A DNA stretch of 43,013 bases from Cyanobacteria bacterium SBLK (GTDB taxonomy: Bacteria > Cyanobacteriota > Cyanobacteriia > Cyanobacteriales > Spirulinaceae): the NCBI GenBank assembly GCA_017746715.1, contig JAGHZQ010000059.1, forward strand, positions 1-43,013. Reading direction: 5' to 3'. The translations under genes and the position numbers were made by a program. The stretch's first letter is position 1; each line of letters begins with the position of its first letter. Shown in pieces: positions 1 through 8,424 of the stretch. The notes beneath the pieces are model-generated. The model did not search any database. It saw only the letters and a list, made by a program, of their open reading frames with translations, and had not been told where the DNA came from.

Positions 1-99
1 CTACGCTCCTCCGGCTGCTGCCTACAACTATGCACCCCCAGCCAACCGAGCCGAAGCCTCCTACAACTACGCTCCTCCGGCTGCTGCCTACAACTATGC
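1..99 (+). repeat. 66-bp period direct repeat inside the partial gene
   Basis: Bases 1-33 and 67-99 are identical, giving a 66-bp period (22 codons). The period is a multiple of three, so copy-number change would not shift the frame. Confidence 0.85.
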
Positions 100-148
100 T
101 CCTCCTGAAGCAACTGACAAAAGTCATGCCTCAAAAGTTGCAGTGTAA
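2..148 (+). CDS. C-terminal part of a YNYAPP-repeat protein (5' end outside the window)
   Basis: An open frame enters from the left edge and stops at TAA 146-148. It encodes 48 residues made of repeated Tyr-Asn-Tyr-Ala-Pro-Pro units separated by Ala-rich linkers, ending in a short polar tail (HASKVAV). The DNA repeats as well, with a 33-base identical segment at 1-33 and 67-99, so the protein repeat arose by duplication. No catalytic domain is visible in this part. Tyr/Pro/Ala repeats of this kind occur in surface or low-complexity regions, but I do not recognise the family and the N-terminal domain is missing. The steady triplet frame and repeat structure support real coding. Confidence 0.6.
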   Translation, partial: YAPPAAAYNYAPPANRAEASYNYAPPAAAYNYAPPEATDKSHASKVAV

Positions 149-220
149 CTGGGTACAAACGTATTTACTCACTCCCTCTTGCTCGGTATAAGAGTTGAGT
201 TGTAAATAGTAAACACCGCA

Positions 221-249
221 ATCCCTAGAGTCTTTAAGATTCTAGGGAT
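221..249. promoter_or_regulatory. Near-perfect inverted repeat before the P450 gene
   Basis: ATCCCTAGA (221-229) and TCTAGGGAT (241-249) are perfect 9-base arms, and the inner bases GTCTTTAAGAT extend the pairing. No T run follows. It lies 72 bases after the upstream stop codon and 38 bases before the P450 start, so it could be a weak terminator or an operator or leader hairpin. I cannot tell which. Confidence 0.5.
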
Positions 250-287
250 ATCATGTTCGCAATTGCAAAATATCAAATAATAAATCA

Positions 288-1520
288 ATGCCAAACAATT
301 CTAAAAATTTGGGTCCGCTTGAGTTTTTCTCATCAATAAGTGCAAGTGATTCGGATTTAGTTGGGTTCGATCAACATGGGAATCACACTTGGTTAGTTAA
401 TAGTCCAGAACTCGCAAAAAGAGTATTAGCAAGCGAACAGAGTAGTTTTATTAATCCGACTCATGAATATCCCCATTTAAGATCTATTTTGACAGATGAA
501 GGAAAATATTTACTCAAGTTAATCGATAGTAGAAACGATAAGAGTAGCACTGCATTTAAAAAGTTACAGAACAAACTATTTAATCATACTTCTGCACTCA
601 TTTTATCTATTGAAGAGAAATTAACTACAAATAAAAGTATCGAATTGTTTCCATTTTTGAAGGAATGGATGATGGTTTTACTTGCCGATATTTTATTTGA
701 TGTTGATGCGAGTCCCGATGCAAAAGAATTTGTTAAAACTTGGGATATTTTTGAAAAAAATAGTTTACTAGCCCATGAAACATCTGCTTCTTCATTATTG
801 CCAGAACATCAGCAAGAGTGGCAGAGTTGCAACATTTTTGTCAGTAAAATTATACAAAAATATAAGTACGATCGGTTTGAAAATCATAAAGTGTATCAGC
901 GAGATGGTTATGAAGTTTTCACAACAGCTATTACGAGAACATTATTAAATGGTTATAATGGAATGGCAACTGCTTTAGGCTGGACGCTAGATTTAGTTAG
1001 AAAAGACGCTAAAATTCAGCAAAAAATTTTTCAAGAAACGCAATTGAACAAAGATTCCAGCAATATCGAACTAGAACAAATAGCAGATTTAACCAATCTA
1101 AAATTAGCAATTCAAACAGTGAAAGAGTCGCTACGTTTATATCCTCCAGCTTGGTTGTTAAACCGTACGGCTTTATTAGATATAAAACTCGGCGAACATC
1201 GGGTTTTTGAAGGGCAAGGAGTCTGCGTCTGTCCCTATACTCTACAACGGAGTCCAAAATACTGGCAAAAAGCCGATCGCTTCTTACCTCAAAGGTTTGC
1301 TCAATCCAACCATCCTGAATTTGCATTTATTCCTTTTGGTGGTGGTTCAAGGCGATGTCCGGCAGCAGGTACGAGTTTACTGATGTTGGCTTATATGATT
1401 TCGGCACTCTTAAAGAAGTTTAAAATCACTAATTCTTCTAGCCAGCCTGTCGCGATTTGGCCGTTAATCTCATTAAAACCTTTTCCAAATATTACGATTG
1501 ATTTTGAATATCGAGATTAG
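288..1520 (+). CDS. Cytochrome P450
   Basis: 410-residue heme monooxygenase. The K-helix ExxR is at E280-R283 (KESLRLYPPAW) and the heme-ligand loop FGGGSRRCPAAG has the cysteine at C357. An I-helix-like segment (GYNGMATALGW) sits near residue 225, but the usual acidic-Thr pair is replaced by GMAT. The length is typical of soluble bacterial P450s and there is no membrane anchor. The substrate cannot be read from the sequence. No ferredoxin or ferredoxin reductase gene is adjacent, so electrons would come from elsewhere. A small methyltransferase follows on the same strand 134 bases downstream, which could hint at a tailoring pair. Local codon use is AT-richer than in the housekeeping genes further right. 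The ATG has no obvious ribosome binding site. Confidence 0.93.
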   Translation: MPNNSKNLGPLEFFSSISASDSDLVGFDQHGNHTWLVNSPELAKRVLASEQSSFINPTHEYPHLRSILTDEGKYLLKLIDSRNDKSSTAFKKLQNKLFNHTSALILSIEEKLTTNKSIELFPFLKEWMMVLLADILFDVDASPDAKEFVKTWDIFEKNSLLAHETSASSLLPEHQQEWQSCNIFVSKIIQKYKYDRFENHKVYQRDGYEVFTTAITRTLLNGYNGMATALGWTLDLVRKDAKIQQKIFQETQLNKDSSNIELEQIADLTNLKLAIQTVKESLRLYPPAWLLNRTALLDIKLGEHRVFEGQGVCVCPYTLQRSPKYWQKADRFLPQRFAQSNHPEFAFIPFGGGSRRCPAAGTSLLMLAYMISALLKKFKITNSSSQPVAIWPLISLKPFPNITIDFEYRD

Positions 1521-1654
1521 CTATTCTGGTTTTTAACTACAGTCTTTCAATCTCACGTCAATCTTGTTTTTTCGCAGCTAGGATTGACTAGAAAATAAGG
1601 GATTTTTCCCACTTATCCGATCGCTAAAACTAGTAATAGAAGGAAATTTTAGAA

Positions 1655-2278
1655 ATGTTATCTCAGCGAGAACAAAATTGGAATCAAAGATATTTAAATT
1701 CGGATACGCCATGGGAAGATTCAAAACCCAACTCTATTCTTAAAGATGTTCTCTCAAACTATTGTAGAGATCGATCTAGGATTCTAGAAATAGGCTGCGG
1801 TACAGGGGGCAATGCTTATTTTCTTGCTAATTTAGGGTATGATGTAACTGCCATTGATATGTCTGAGAGAGCCATTGAGATAGCTTCAGAGCGATTTACC
1901 CACCCTAACCTCCGTTTTTACCATGCGGATTTCACGAAGGGGGAAATTAACGATGAATTTGATATTGCATTCGATAGAGGTTGCTTTCATGCCTTTACCG
2001 ACCAAAAATCCTATAATTTATTTGCAGAATATGTAGCAAAAATTCTTGTAAAAAATGGATATTGGATAGATATATCGGGCAATGCGGATCATCCAGACGA
2101 TCTAGAAGAACGAAAAGCGCACAATTATCCGAGAATATCACTCGCAAATATTGTACTCGCTGTAGAACCCTGCTTTGAAATACAGGAAATTTCCAGTACA
2201 AAATATGGAGTAGATGAGAGCTTGAGTTTTAAGGCTTGGTTGGGCATTTTTCAAAAGCGTTCTTATTTTTATACTTAG
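1655..2278 (+). CDS. Class I SAM-dependent methyltransferase, small
   Basis: 207 residues. SAM-binding motif I is ILEIGCGTGGNAYFLA (about residues 42-57), followed by an acidic motif II residue (VTAIDMS, ~70). The N-terminal WNQRYLNSDTPWED pattern resembles the TehB/thiopurine S-methyltransferase-like group. The acceptor substrate is unknown. The ATG is preceded by an AGAAGGAAA ribosome binding site. It lies downstream of the P450 gene and is convergent with the flippase gene, only 24 bases away. Methylation of a product of the neighbouring P450 is possible but is inference from position only. Confidence 0.88.
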   Translation: MLSQREQNWNQRYLNSDTPWEDSKPNSILKDVLSNYCRDRSRILEIGCGTGGNAYFLANLGYDVTAIDMSERAIEIASERFTHPNLRFYHADFTKGEINDEFDIAFDRGCFHAFTDQKSYNLFAEYVAKILVKNGYWIDISGNADHPDDLEERKAHNYPRISLANIVLAVEPCFEIQEISSTKYGVDESLSFKAWLGIFQKRSYFYT

Positions 2279-2302
2279 CGTACCGACCATTGTATTCTGA
2301 CC

Positions 2303-3646
2303 TCAGACGGGAGGTTCTTGTTGCCAAAGTTTTCTGTAAACCATGGGATTAACTCCTACATATTTGATGACTAAAATTGCCAAACTAATACTCCATAAGG
2401 CCGTAGTTAATGCGGTTGCGATCGCTGCCCCGACCCCTCCGATGAGAGGAATAGCAATTGCATTTAAAACAACATTAATAATTACCGCAGATACCATAAC
2501 GATCGCAGACTTATTTTGATGTCCTGTCATGACGATAAGGTAGCCAACCGATCCGCATAAAGCACTAAATAAGTTCCCTGAAACTAAAATTTTGAGCTGC
2601 CAACTTGCTGGCATAAATTCCGAACCAAATAGTCCGAGGATAGGTTGGCTGAAACCAATCAGTAATAAAGCGATCGCTACAGATGGCCAGAAAATCCAAA
2701 TAGAGACTTCAGAGACTATTCTTTGCAATTCTTTCTTGTTATTTTGGGTATACAGGATGACAAAACTCGGGGCTGCCACAAAATTGATAATATCGTAGAC
2801 GAAACTAACCCACCGAGCGGTTTTGACTGCCGCAGCATACATTCCGGCTGATTCAGAGCCTAAAATAGAGCCAACCATAATCGTGTCAGTATTAGCAAGA
2901 AATAGAAAACAGCCATGATTGAGGGACATAATCAACGCGACGCTTAACCACTGTTTCAGAGCGTAAATCGGTTGAGCTGATTCAAATTCTTGTCCGAGCT
3001 TCAGCCATAACAAACTAAGTTGAAATAATACGACAAGAAACAAAGTGATTTCAGCAATTATAATGGCTGAATTCTCTGTCAGCGTATGATTGATTTCTAA
3101 GAACAGCGATGCACTTAAAAGAAGCATTACCGGCCACAGGAGCTTTGAGGGACCGTAAGCAAGCGTCATATCTTGCGTGGCTCTAGCGGTTTCCACTTGC
3201 AGATTAATCAATGCTTGCAGAGGGATGAGACCTATCCCTATTAACAAAGGGATGGCATATGTAAAAGGATGGCGATCGTTCCAAAAAAAAATGCCGATCG
3301 CGGTGACTGAGCCAAGCAAAAGACTGGCCAGAATTGTCAGTAACCAGCTACTTTGTACAATGCCCCATAACAATCCCCATGCTTCCTTAACGCGATACTC
3401 GGCAACAAAACGCAATGTGGTAATGGGCAATCCCAAGCCCGCAGGAATTGCCATAAGTACCGACCAAGCAATAACATATTGATAAATCCCATACTCGGCT
3501 TTTCCCAGCCACTGAGCTAGGCAGACTTCCATCAGATAGGTAATGAAAATACCTGCAAATTGTATGCCTAGAACAATTCCAGCATCTTTAGCAAGAACGC
3601 TTAAATTGAAATTTTCTTTGATTGACGTGTCTGAGGTTTGCGTCAT
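2303..3646 (-). CDS. MOP-superfamily flippase / polysaccharide transporter-like membrane protein
   Basis: 447 residues with about 12-14 hydrophobic helices spread over the whole length, matching the MATE/Wzx/MurJ (MOP) exporter architecture. The N-terminal part (AGIVLGIQFAGIFITYLMEV...GKAEYGIYQY) is typical of oligosaccharide flippases (RfbX/Wzx-like), and the C-terminal half resembles the polysaccharide biosynthesis C-terminal domain. The likely role is to flip lipid-linked sugars across the plasma membrane. No glycosyltransferase or polysaccharide gene is adjacent, so the substrate is unknown. It is convergent with the methyltransferase gene and divergent from the Uma2 gene. Confidence 0.85.
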   Translation of the reverse strand: MTQTSDTSIKENFNLSVLAKDAGIVLGIQFAGIFITYLMEVCLAQWLGKAEYGIYQYVIAWSVLMAIPAGLGLPITTLRFVAEYRVKEAWGLLWGIVQSSWLLTILASLLLGSVTAIGIFFWNDRHPFTYAIPLLIGIGLIPLQALINLQVETARATQDMTLAYGPSKLLWPVMLLLSASLFLEINHTLTENSAIIIAEITLFLVVLFQLSLLWLKLGQEFESAQPIYALKQWLSVALIMSLNHGCFLFLANTDTIMVGSILGSESAGMYAAAVKTARWVSFVYDIINFVAAPSFVILYTQNNKKELQRIVSEVSIWIFWPSVAIALLLIGFSQPILGLFGSEFMPASWQLKILVSGNLFSALCGSVGYLIVMTGHQNKSAIVMVSAVIINVVLNAIAIPLIGGVGAAIATALTTALWSISLAILVIKYVGVNPMVYRKLWQQEPPV

Positions 3647-3760
3647 AAACTGTCATGATGGGGTAATAAAGGTCATTTCAATGAACGACGATCGACAATT
3701 GATGAGCGATCGAGGTTATTTGCTACAATAAAGCATCATCTCGCGATTCACATCCCGATT

Positions 3761-4330
3761 ATGGTTGGCACGACTCTTTCCCCCGTCAATCTTCGGCTTA
3801 TCTCTACTACGGATTATCACCGCATGGCAGAAATTGGGATTCTGGGAGCGGATGAACGGGTAGAACTGATTGCCGGACAGATTATTCAGAAAATGCCCAA
3901 AGGTCCTGCTCATAGTGCATTATGCAAGCGTATCGAAAAACTACTAGAATATCGTTTGAGCAATCGCGTTTTGGTACGGCTTCAAGACCCCATTCAACTC
4001 GATACTTACTCAGAACCCGAGCCCGATATTGCCGTAGTTCGTCCAGATCGCAACTTCTATGGCGATCGCCATCCTACCCCAGATGAAGTTTATTTGCTTG
4101 TTGAAATTGCAGATACCACAATTAATCGCGATCTAGGCACTAAAGCCGATCTCTATGCAACAGCCGGGATTATTGAATATTGGGTTTTTAATATTCCCCT
4201 ACAGCAGCTTCATATTTTTCGAGACTCTCAACCTAATGGTTATCAAAGCCAGCTTATTTTGCGAGGCCAGCAGTCTGCTAGCCTTCTTGCTTTTCCCGAT
4301 TGCGCGATCGCAGTGCAAGAATGTTTTTAA
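3761..4330 (+). CDS. Uma2 family endonuclease-like protein (DUF820)
   Basis: 189 residues. It has the Uma2/DUF820 pattern: an N-terminal MAEIGILGADERVELIAGQI segment, EPEPDIAVVRP near the middle and YLLVEIADTTINRDLGTKADLYA followed by IIEYWV. The Asp of EPDIAVV and the Glu of LLVEI fit the PD-(D/E)XK nuclease core. These families are heavily expanded in cyanobacteria and their physiological role is unsettled. The gene stands alone between the flippase and a GFA-family gene on the opposite strand. Confidence 0.9.
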   Translation: MVGTTLSPVNLRLISTTDYHRMAEIGILGADERVELIAGQIIQKMPKGPAHSALCKRIEKLLEYRLSNRVLVRLQDPIQLDTYSEPEPDIAVVRPDRNFYGDRHPTPDEVYLLVEIADTTINRDLGTKADLYATAGIIEYWVFNIPLQQLHIFRDSQPNGYQSQLILRGQQSASLLAFPDCAIAVQECF

Positions 4331-4366
4331 GCGGGAACGCGATCGCGTTAGAGAATGAGGATCGAA

Positions 4367-4386
4367 AGCGGTGCGATCGCACCGCT
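4367..4386. repeat. 20-bp perfect palindrome centred on HIP1
   Basis: AGCGGTGCGATCGCACCGCT is perfectly self-complementary and contains the HIP1 octamer GCGATCGC. It sits between two convergent genes (Uma2 and GFA family), where it could act as a bidirectional hairpin terminator, although no T run follows. Confidence 0.6.
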
Positions 4387-4390
4387 AATG

Positions 4391-4792
4391 CTAACCTTTG
4401 AACGCTTGTTGATGTTGTTTCCCATTGTCGCCAATCTCATCCCAAGTCGCTTTTGAATCAACCCAAATATGATGAGCGACTTGAAGGTTTTCATCACCTT
4501 CCGTAATCAGACCGACAGGAATATACATTCTTGCATCATCATTCACACCGGGTAAAGGCGAACCACAATTGTTGCAAAAGTTAGTGTGCCAATCATATCC
4601 CGGTTTATGCCAAGTCTTAATGAGTTCTTCACCTCTAACCCAGCGAAAATCGCTGTTATTTACGACGACTACAGCGATTCCGTTACTACCAGTAGATCGT
4701 CTACAAATCGAGCAGTGACAGATGTAGACATCCGAAAGATTAGTAGCGATCTCGAAGGCTATTGCCCCACAATTACATTCACCTATTGCCAT
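4391..4792 (-). CDS. GFA family (glutathione-dependent formaldehyde-activating enzyme-like) zinc protein
   Basis: 133 residues from the ATG at 4792; an in-frame TTG lies three codons upstream. The family's cysteine pairs are present: GECNCGAIAFE near the N-terminus, CHCSICRRSTG around residues 26-36, and FCNNCGSPLPG around residues 72-82. These bind the structural and functional zinc ions. The fold is the Mss4/GFA beta-tent. Members are annotated after a formaldehyde-glutathione adduct enzyme, but most have no proven substrate. No formaldehyde pathway gene is nearby. Confidence 0.88.
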   Translation of the reverse strand: MAIGECNCGAIAFEIATNLSDVYICHCSICRRSTGSNGIAVVVVNNSDFRWVRGEELIKTWHKPGYDWHTNFCNNCGSPLPGVNDDARMYIPVGLITEGDENLQVAHHIWVDSKATWDEIGDNGKQHQQAFKG

Positions 4793-4948
4793 AATTTTCA
4801 ATAATGAAAGGTTCTTGGATGGAGCTAGATTTGAGCATTTAACAAAGTCTGAAAATCAGACTGTCTCATTGAGAATTATAAAGAAACGCCCCAAGCCATC
4901 CCTGCAATGATATAAGAACTACTACACTTCTAATTTTGCCTGTATCCC

Positions 4949-6145
4949 ATGCCAGACGATCGCACCGTTAGCAACGCCGTCGAAAAACTCTACGATACCT
5001 ATCCCTTTCCTCCAGATGCCATGTCTGACGAACCCCCACCGGGTTTTAATTGGCGTTGGAGTTGGACTGCTGCTTATAGCTTCTGTACCGGACGCAAACC
5101 GACCCGTCAAGATATTCGCATTCTCGATGCAGGATGCGGGACGGGGGTAGGAACGGAGTATCTAGTGCATTTGAACCCGGAGGCGCGAGTGGTGGCTGTG
5201 GATCTCAGTTCTGGTGCGTTGAACGTGGCAAAAGAGAGATGCGATCGCTCCGGTGCGGATCGAGTCGAATTTCATCATCTCAGTCTTTACGATGTTGGGG
5301 AACTTGATGGAGAATTTGACCTCATTAATTGTGTAGGCGTGTTACATCATTTACCCGATTCCGTAAAAGGCATTCGCTCTCTCTCCAAAAAGTTAGCACC
5401 GGGGGGACTATTTCATATTTTTGTGTATGCAGAATTGGGACGCTGGGAAATTCGCTTAATGCAAGAAGCGATCGCTCTGTTGCAAGGAGAAAAACGAGGA
5501 GATTATACCGATGGGGTAAAAGTCGGACGCGATATTTTTGCCTCTCTGCCTGAAAATAATCCCCTCGTTCAGCGAGAAAAAACGCGCTGGTCAATGGAAA
5601 ATCACAAGGATGAAAGTTTTGCCGATATGTACGTTCATCCTCAAGAAGTCGATTATAATATTAATACTTTATTTGAATTTATTGAGGCTTCGGGCTTAGA
5701 ATTTCTTGGTTTCTCCAATCCCCAATTTTGGCAGTTAGAACGCTTGCTGGGAAATTCCCCCGATTTAATGGCGAGAGCGAGTCAATTATCGGAACGCGAT
5801 CGCTATCGTCTCATCGAACTTCTCGATCCGAAAACGATTACTCATTATGAGTTTTTCTTGGGGCGTTCTCCCTTCATTAAAACCGATTGGTCGCAAGAAG
5901 AAACATTTCTTTCGGGTATTCCCGAATTGCACCCCTGTATTCACGGCTGGCCCGGTCAAACCCTTTTTAATGCCGATTACGAACTCACCAATTTATCCGA
6001 CAAGGATTTAACTTTTTTGCGGATTTGCGAAGCAAATTTCCAAGCTCAAAAAACATTAGGAGAAATTCTTAAAGAAAGTTCTCTCGAAGTTGAAAACGCA
6101 AGAACGCTATTCGACCAACGTCTATTTATTCTAAGCAATCGATAG
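4949..6145 (+). CDS. SAM-dependent methyltransferase with C-terminal extension
   Basis: 398 residues. The N-terminal tract KLYDTYPFPPDAMSDEPPP precedes a class I methyltransferase domain: motif I ILDAGCGTGVGTEYL (about residues 58-72), VVAVDLSSGAL (motif II), then DLINCVGVLHHLPD (motif IV region) and LAPGGLFHIFVY. The C-terminal ~200 residues form an extra domain, in which segments such as LFEFIEASGLEFLGF resemble parts of tRNA/quinone-type methyltransferase fusions in cyanobacteria. The substrate is unknown. It is a single gene ahead of the tmRNA gene. I am sure of the methyltransferase fold only. Confidence 0.85.
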   Translation: MPDDRTVSNAVEKLYDTYPFPPDAMSDEPPPGFNWRWSWTAAYSFCTGRKPTRQDIRILDAGCGTGVGTEYLVHLNPEARVVAVDLSSGALNVAKERCDRSGADRVEFHHLSLYDVGELDGEFDLINCVGVLHHLPDSVKGIRSLSKKLAPGGLFHIFVYAELGRWEIRLMQEAIALLQGEKRGDYTDGVKVGRDIFASLPENNPLVQREKTRWSMENHKDESFADMYVHPQEVDYNINTLFEFIEASGLEFLGFSNPQFWQLERLLGNSPDLMARASQLSERDRYRLIELLDPKTITHYEFFLGRSPFIKTDWSQEETFLSGIPELHPCIHGWPGQTLFNADYELTNLSDKDLTFLRICEANFQAQKTLGEILKESSLEVENARTLFDQRLFILSNR

Positions 6146-6288
6146 AGAAAGTCATCGCAATGAAAAATGAGCGATGATAACAAAAGATAAAACACAAACA
6201 GCTATAAAACTGCCCCATTCTCCCCCATCTTCCCCTGCTCCCTCTGCTCCCGACGCTCCCCCATCTTCCCCAAAAGTCAAATTTTAGC

Positions 6289-6294
6289 TATAAT
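6289..6294 (+). promoter_or_regulatory. -10 element of the ssrA promoter
   Basis: TATAAT ends 10 bases before the mature tmRNA 5' end at 6305, which is the right spacing for a sigma-70 type -10 box. No good -35 hexamer stands 17 bases upstream. The preceding stretch is pyrimidine-rich with repeated CTCCCC/CATCTTCCCC units. Confidence 0.6.
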
Positions 6295-6304
6295 AAAACA
6301 ACAC

Positions 6305-6697
6305 GGGGCCGCAACGGTTTCGACAGGTTGGCGAAAGCTGAACTGTGACTCAGGTCGAGAGTGAGTCTCCTCTCGTTAATCAAAGGCTCAAACAAATAGT
6401 AACTGCGAACAACATCGTTCCTTTCGCTCGTAAAGCTGCGCCTGTCGCTGCTTAATCCAAACCTAACACAAGGTTTCGAGCATCTGCAGTTTGACTCCGT
6501 TAAGGATTGCAGATCTAACCCCAACGGATGCTCTTCTCAAATGCCTCTGGTCATTTGCTAGGTTAAGACTTTACTAGAGAATCCTAGCGTTCGGGATAAG
6601 GAACGCTCCCCGCTTCTCGGGTAATTGAAGCTAAACCTGTGAACGAGCAGCAAGTAAATACCCAGTCTGGACAGCAGTTCAACTCTGCTCGGCTCCA
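6305..6697 (+). ncRNA. ssrA: tmRNA (transfer-messenger RNA)
   Basis: One-piece tmRNA that rescues stalled ribosomes. The 5' end GGGGCCG pairs with the 3' CGGCTCC to give a 7-bp acceptor stem, followed by discriminator A; the CCA is not encoded. The 5' segment GCAACGGTTTCGACAGGTTGGCG is the conserved tRNA-like start, and the T-loop TTCAACT lies near 6680. The tag frame runs from GCG 6405 to the stop TAA at 6453-6455 and encodes ANNIVPFARKAAPVAA, a cyanobacterial-type tag ending in the protease-recognised AA. A -10 box and a terminator flank the gene, so it is an independent transcription unit. Confidence 0.97.
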
Positions 6698-6717
6698 TTC
6701 ATAACTCTAAATAGCGG

Positions 6718-6749
6718 ATTCTTCTTTCTTCGGAGAGAAGAATTTTTTT
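6718..6749 (+). terminator. Rho-independent terminator of ssrA
   Basis: ATTCTTCT and AGAAGAAT arms, extended inward, close on a C(TTCG)G tetraloop and are followed by seven T residues (6743-6749). The stem is about 11 bp. It lies 20 bases after the tmRNA 3' end. Confidence 0.92.
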
Positions 6750-6892
6750 CGCAAAGAGGTCGAAAAAGTACCAAAGGTATTGTGTTTTTAGAGATTTAGG
6801 AATCAATACTCTTGATAGTGAATTCCTATTTTTCTAATTTTATTTTCGTTCGAGTAGTTGACAAGAACGAGTGGGTTAAGAGAATATACTTT

Positions 6893-7963
6893 ATGAATTT
6901 AACAGTGGATAAACTCATGAAATGTCTCCCACTACCTCTTCTCTGTACGGCTTTACTCTTAGGCGCGATCGCTTGTCAGCAACCTAATCCTAAAAACGAA
7001 AGTGCATCCTCTTCCTCAGCAGGACTTCCGGGGGAAGGGAAAGCCGTTCAAGGCGTTCATGCTAATTTACCTGAAGAAGAATTTCAAACCGCTATTGTCA
7101 ATAAAGCCTTAGAAAAATTAGGCTATGAGGTTGAAGAACCCGAAATCGTGACACCAGCGATCTCCTTTGTTGCTCTCGCTAACGGTGATGTAGACTACAC
7201 CGCAATCCATTTAGAACGACTCCACGCAAAGTTTTATGAGAAAAATGGCGGCGCTGAAAAATTAGTAAAGAGTGGTGTGATTATTTCTGGATTGGTACAA
7301 AGTTATCAAATTGATAAGAAAACGGCAAAAGAGTACAATATTACCAGCTTAGAGCAATTCAAAGATCCGGAAATTGCCAAGCTCTTCGATAGCGATCGCG
7401 ATGGAAAAGCCGATCTAGCGGGATGTCCTGTGGGTTGGGGGTGCGAGTTGGCGATCGAACATCACCTAGATGCTTATGATTTGCGAGATACGGTAGAACA
7501 CAATCAAGGAGAGTATAACCTGATTATTGCCGATACCATTACTCGCTACAAAGAAGGAGAATCGGTTTTATTTTATACTTGGGAGCCTCTGTGGGTCGGA
7601 CAAGTCTTAAAACCAGGTGAAGACACGATTCGGTTAGAGGTGCCTTATACCGATCTCCCGGAAGAACAGGGAGAGATGTCGGAAAAAGACACCACCGCCA
7701 AAGGCAAAAATCTCGGTTTTGCGATCGATCGCTATTGGATTACAGCGAACAAGGAGTTTGCAGATGCAAATCCGGCAGCAAAAAAACTCTTTGAACTCAT
7801 TAAAATTCCGGTAGAAGATATGAGTGCTGCAAGTCAGCGCATTAAAGAGGGAGAAAACTCACCGGAAGAGATTATAAGCCTTGCAGAGGAGTGGATCGGA
7901 ACGAATCAAGAGACTTTTGATAGTTGGATTGAGGAGGCAAAACAAGTGAACTCAGAAAATTAA
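6893..7963 (+). CDS. ProX-like glycine betaine/proline ABC transporter substrate-binding lipoprotein
   Basis: An OpuAC/ProX-type periplasmic binding protein for quaternary amines. I start at ATG 6893 (MNLTVDKLMKC); ATG 6917 would give an even cleaner lipoprotein signal (MKCLPLPLLCTALLLGAIAC), with the lipobox LGAIAC and the lipidated Cys as its last residue. Features: EEEFQTAIVNKALEKLGYEV, VDYTAIHLERLHAK, a long DSDRDGKADLAGCPVGWGC insert typical of ProX proteins, and VLFYTWEPLWVGQVLKPGED, where Trp residues would form the cation cage. The usual permease and ATPase genes (proW, proV) are not adjacent, so this is an orphan binding protein. It probably functions in osmolyte uptake, by family. 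Confidence 0.9.
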   Translation: MNLTVDKLMKCLPLPLLCTALLLGAIACQQPNPKNESASSSSAGLPGEGKAVQGVHANLPEEEFQTAIVNKALEKLGYEVEEPEIVTPAISFVALANGDVDYTAIHLERLHAKFYEKNGGAEKLVKSGVIISGLVQSYQIDKKTAKEYNITSLEQFKDPEIAKLFDSDRDGKADLAGCPVGWGCELAIEHHLDAYDLRDTVEHNQGEYNLIIADTITRYKEGESVLFYTWEPLWVGQVLKPGEDTIRLEVPYTDLPEEQGEMSEKDTTAKGKNLGFAIDRYWITANKEFADANPAAKKLFELIKIPVEDMSAASQRIKEGENSPEEIISLAEEWIGTNQETFDSWIEEAKQVNSEN

Positions 7964-7983
7964 ATATCGAGTATCGAGATCCG

Positions 7984-8004
7984 TCAGGGATTGAAAATCC
8001 CTGA
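7984..8004. terminator. Hairpin after the ProX-like gene
   Basis: TCAGGGATT / AATCCCTGA form a perfect 9-bp stem with a GAA loop, 21 bases after the stop codon. There is no T tract, so termination is inferred from position and structure only. Confidence 0.5.
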
Positions 8005-8105
8005 TGTCCGGTGAGCGTTTAGTCGAACCGCTCATACGAAAAATCCATTGAAATAGATTATAACCGCGATATTTTCTCGAAGATTAATAGGAGTAGTCCT
8101 CTTAA

Positions 8106-8194
8106 GTGGTCACTGAGCTACGCCGAAGTGAAGACTTCTTGTATGAGACGGGGAATTTGATTCCCCGGTGGTCACTGAGCCAAGCCGAAGTGAA
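8106..8194 (+). repeat. Two copies of a 27-bp GTGGTCACTGAGC...GAAGTGAA repeat flanking a hairpin
   Basis: Copy 1 (8106-8132) and copy 2 (8168-8194) differ at two of 27 positions. Their complement reads CACTTCGGC...GCTCAGTGACCAC, a dispersed intergenic repeat type I associate with cyanobacteria. Between them lies a perfect hairpin, CGGGGAAT-TTG-ATTCCCCG (8149-8167). A 73-codon GTG-initiated frame (8106-8327) runs through the repeats. Its second half after 8195 looks somewhat protein-like but is not recognisable. Apart from these repeats I see no gene in 7964-8424. Confidence 0.7.
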
Positions 8195-8424
8195 AATCGA
8201 TAATAAGAGAGTTTATTTAGTCACAAAAATAATTTTTGAATCTCCAGTAAAAATTGATGTTTCCATCACTACCCAAGATAATCCTAAGATTAAGGCGAGC
8301 GCCTTTCGTTATTACATTGCTCGTTAAATTCAATGACTTTAAAAGTTGATCTCGCGAACAAAATAGTCTAAAAAACTACACTAAAATAGCAAGTCATTAC
8401 CTATTATCCATCTATCAAGCTACC

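Noticed and set aside
3761..4330. Uma2 protein as part of a defence island
   Set aside because: Uma2 genes are numerous and scattered in cyanobacteria, and the neighbours here are not defence genes.
8106..8327. 73-codon GTG-start frame
   Set aside because: Its first 30 codons are two copies of an interspersed repeat and a hairpin; no ribosome binding site; I describe it as repeat, although the last 40 codons may be an old remnant.
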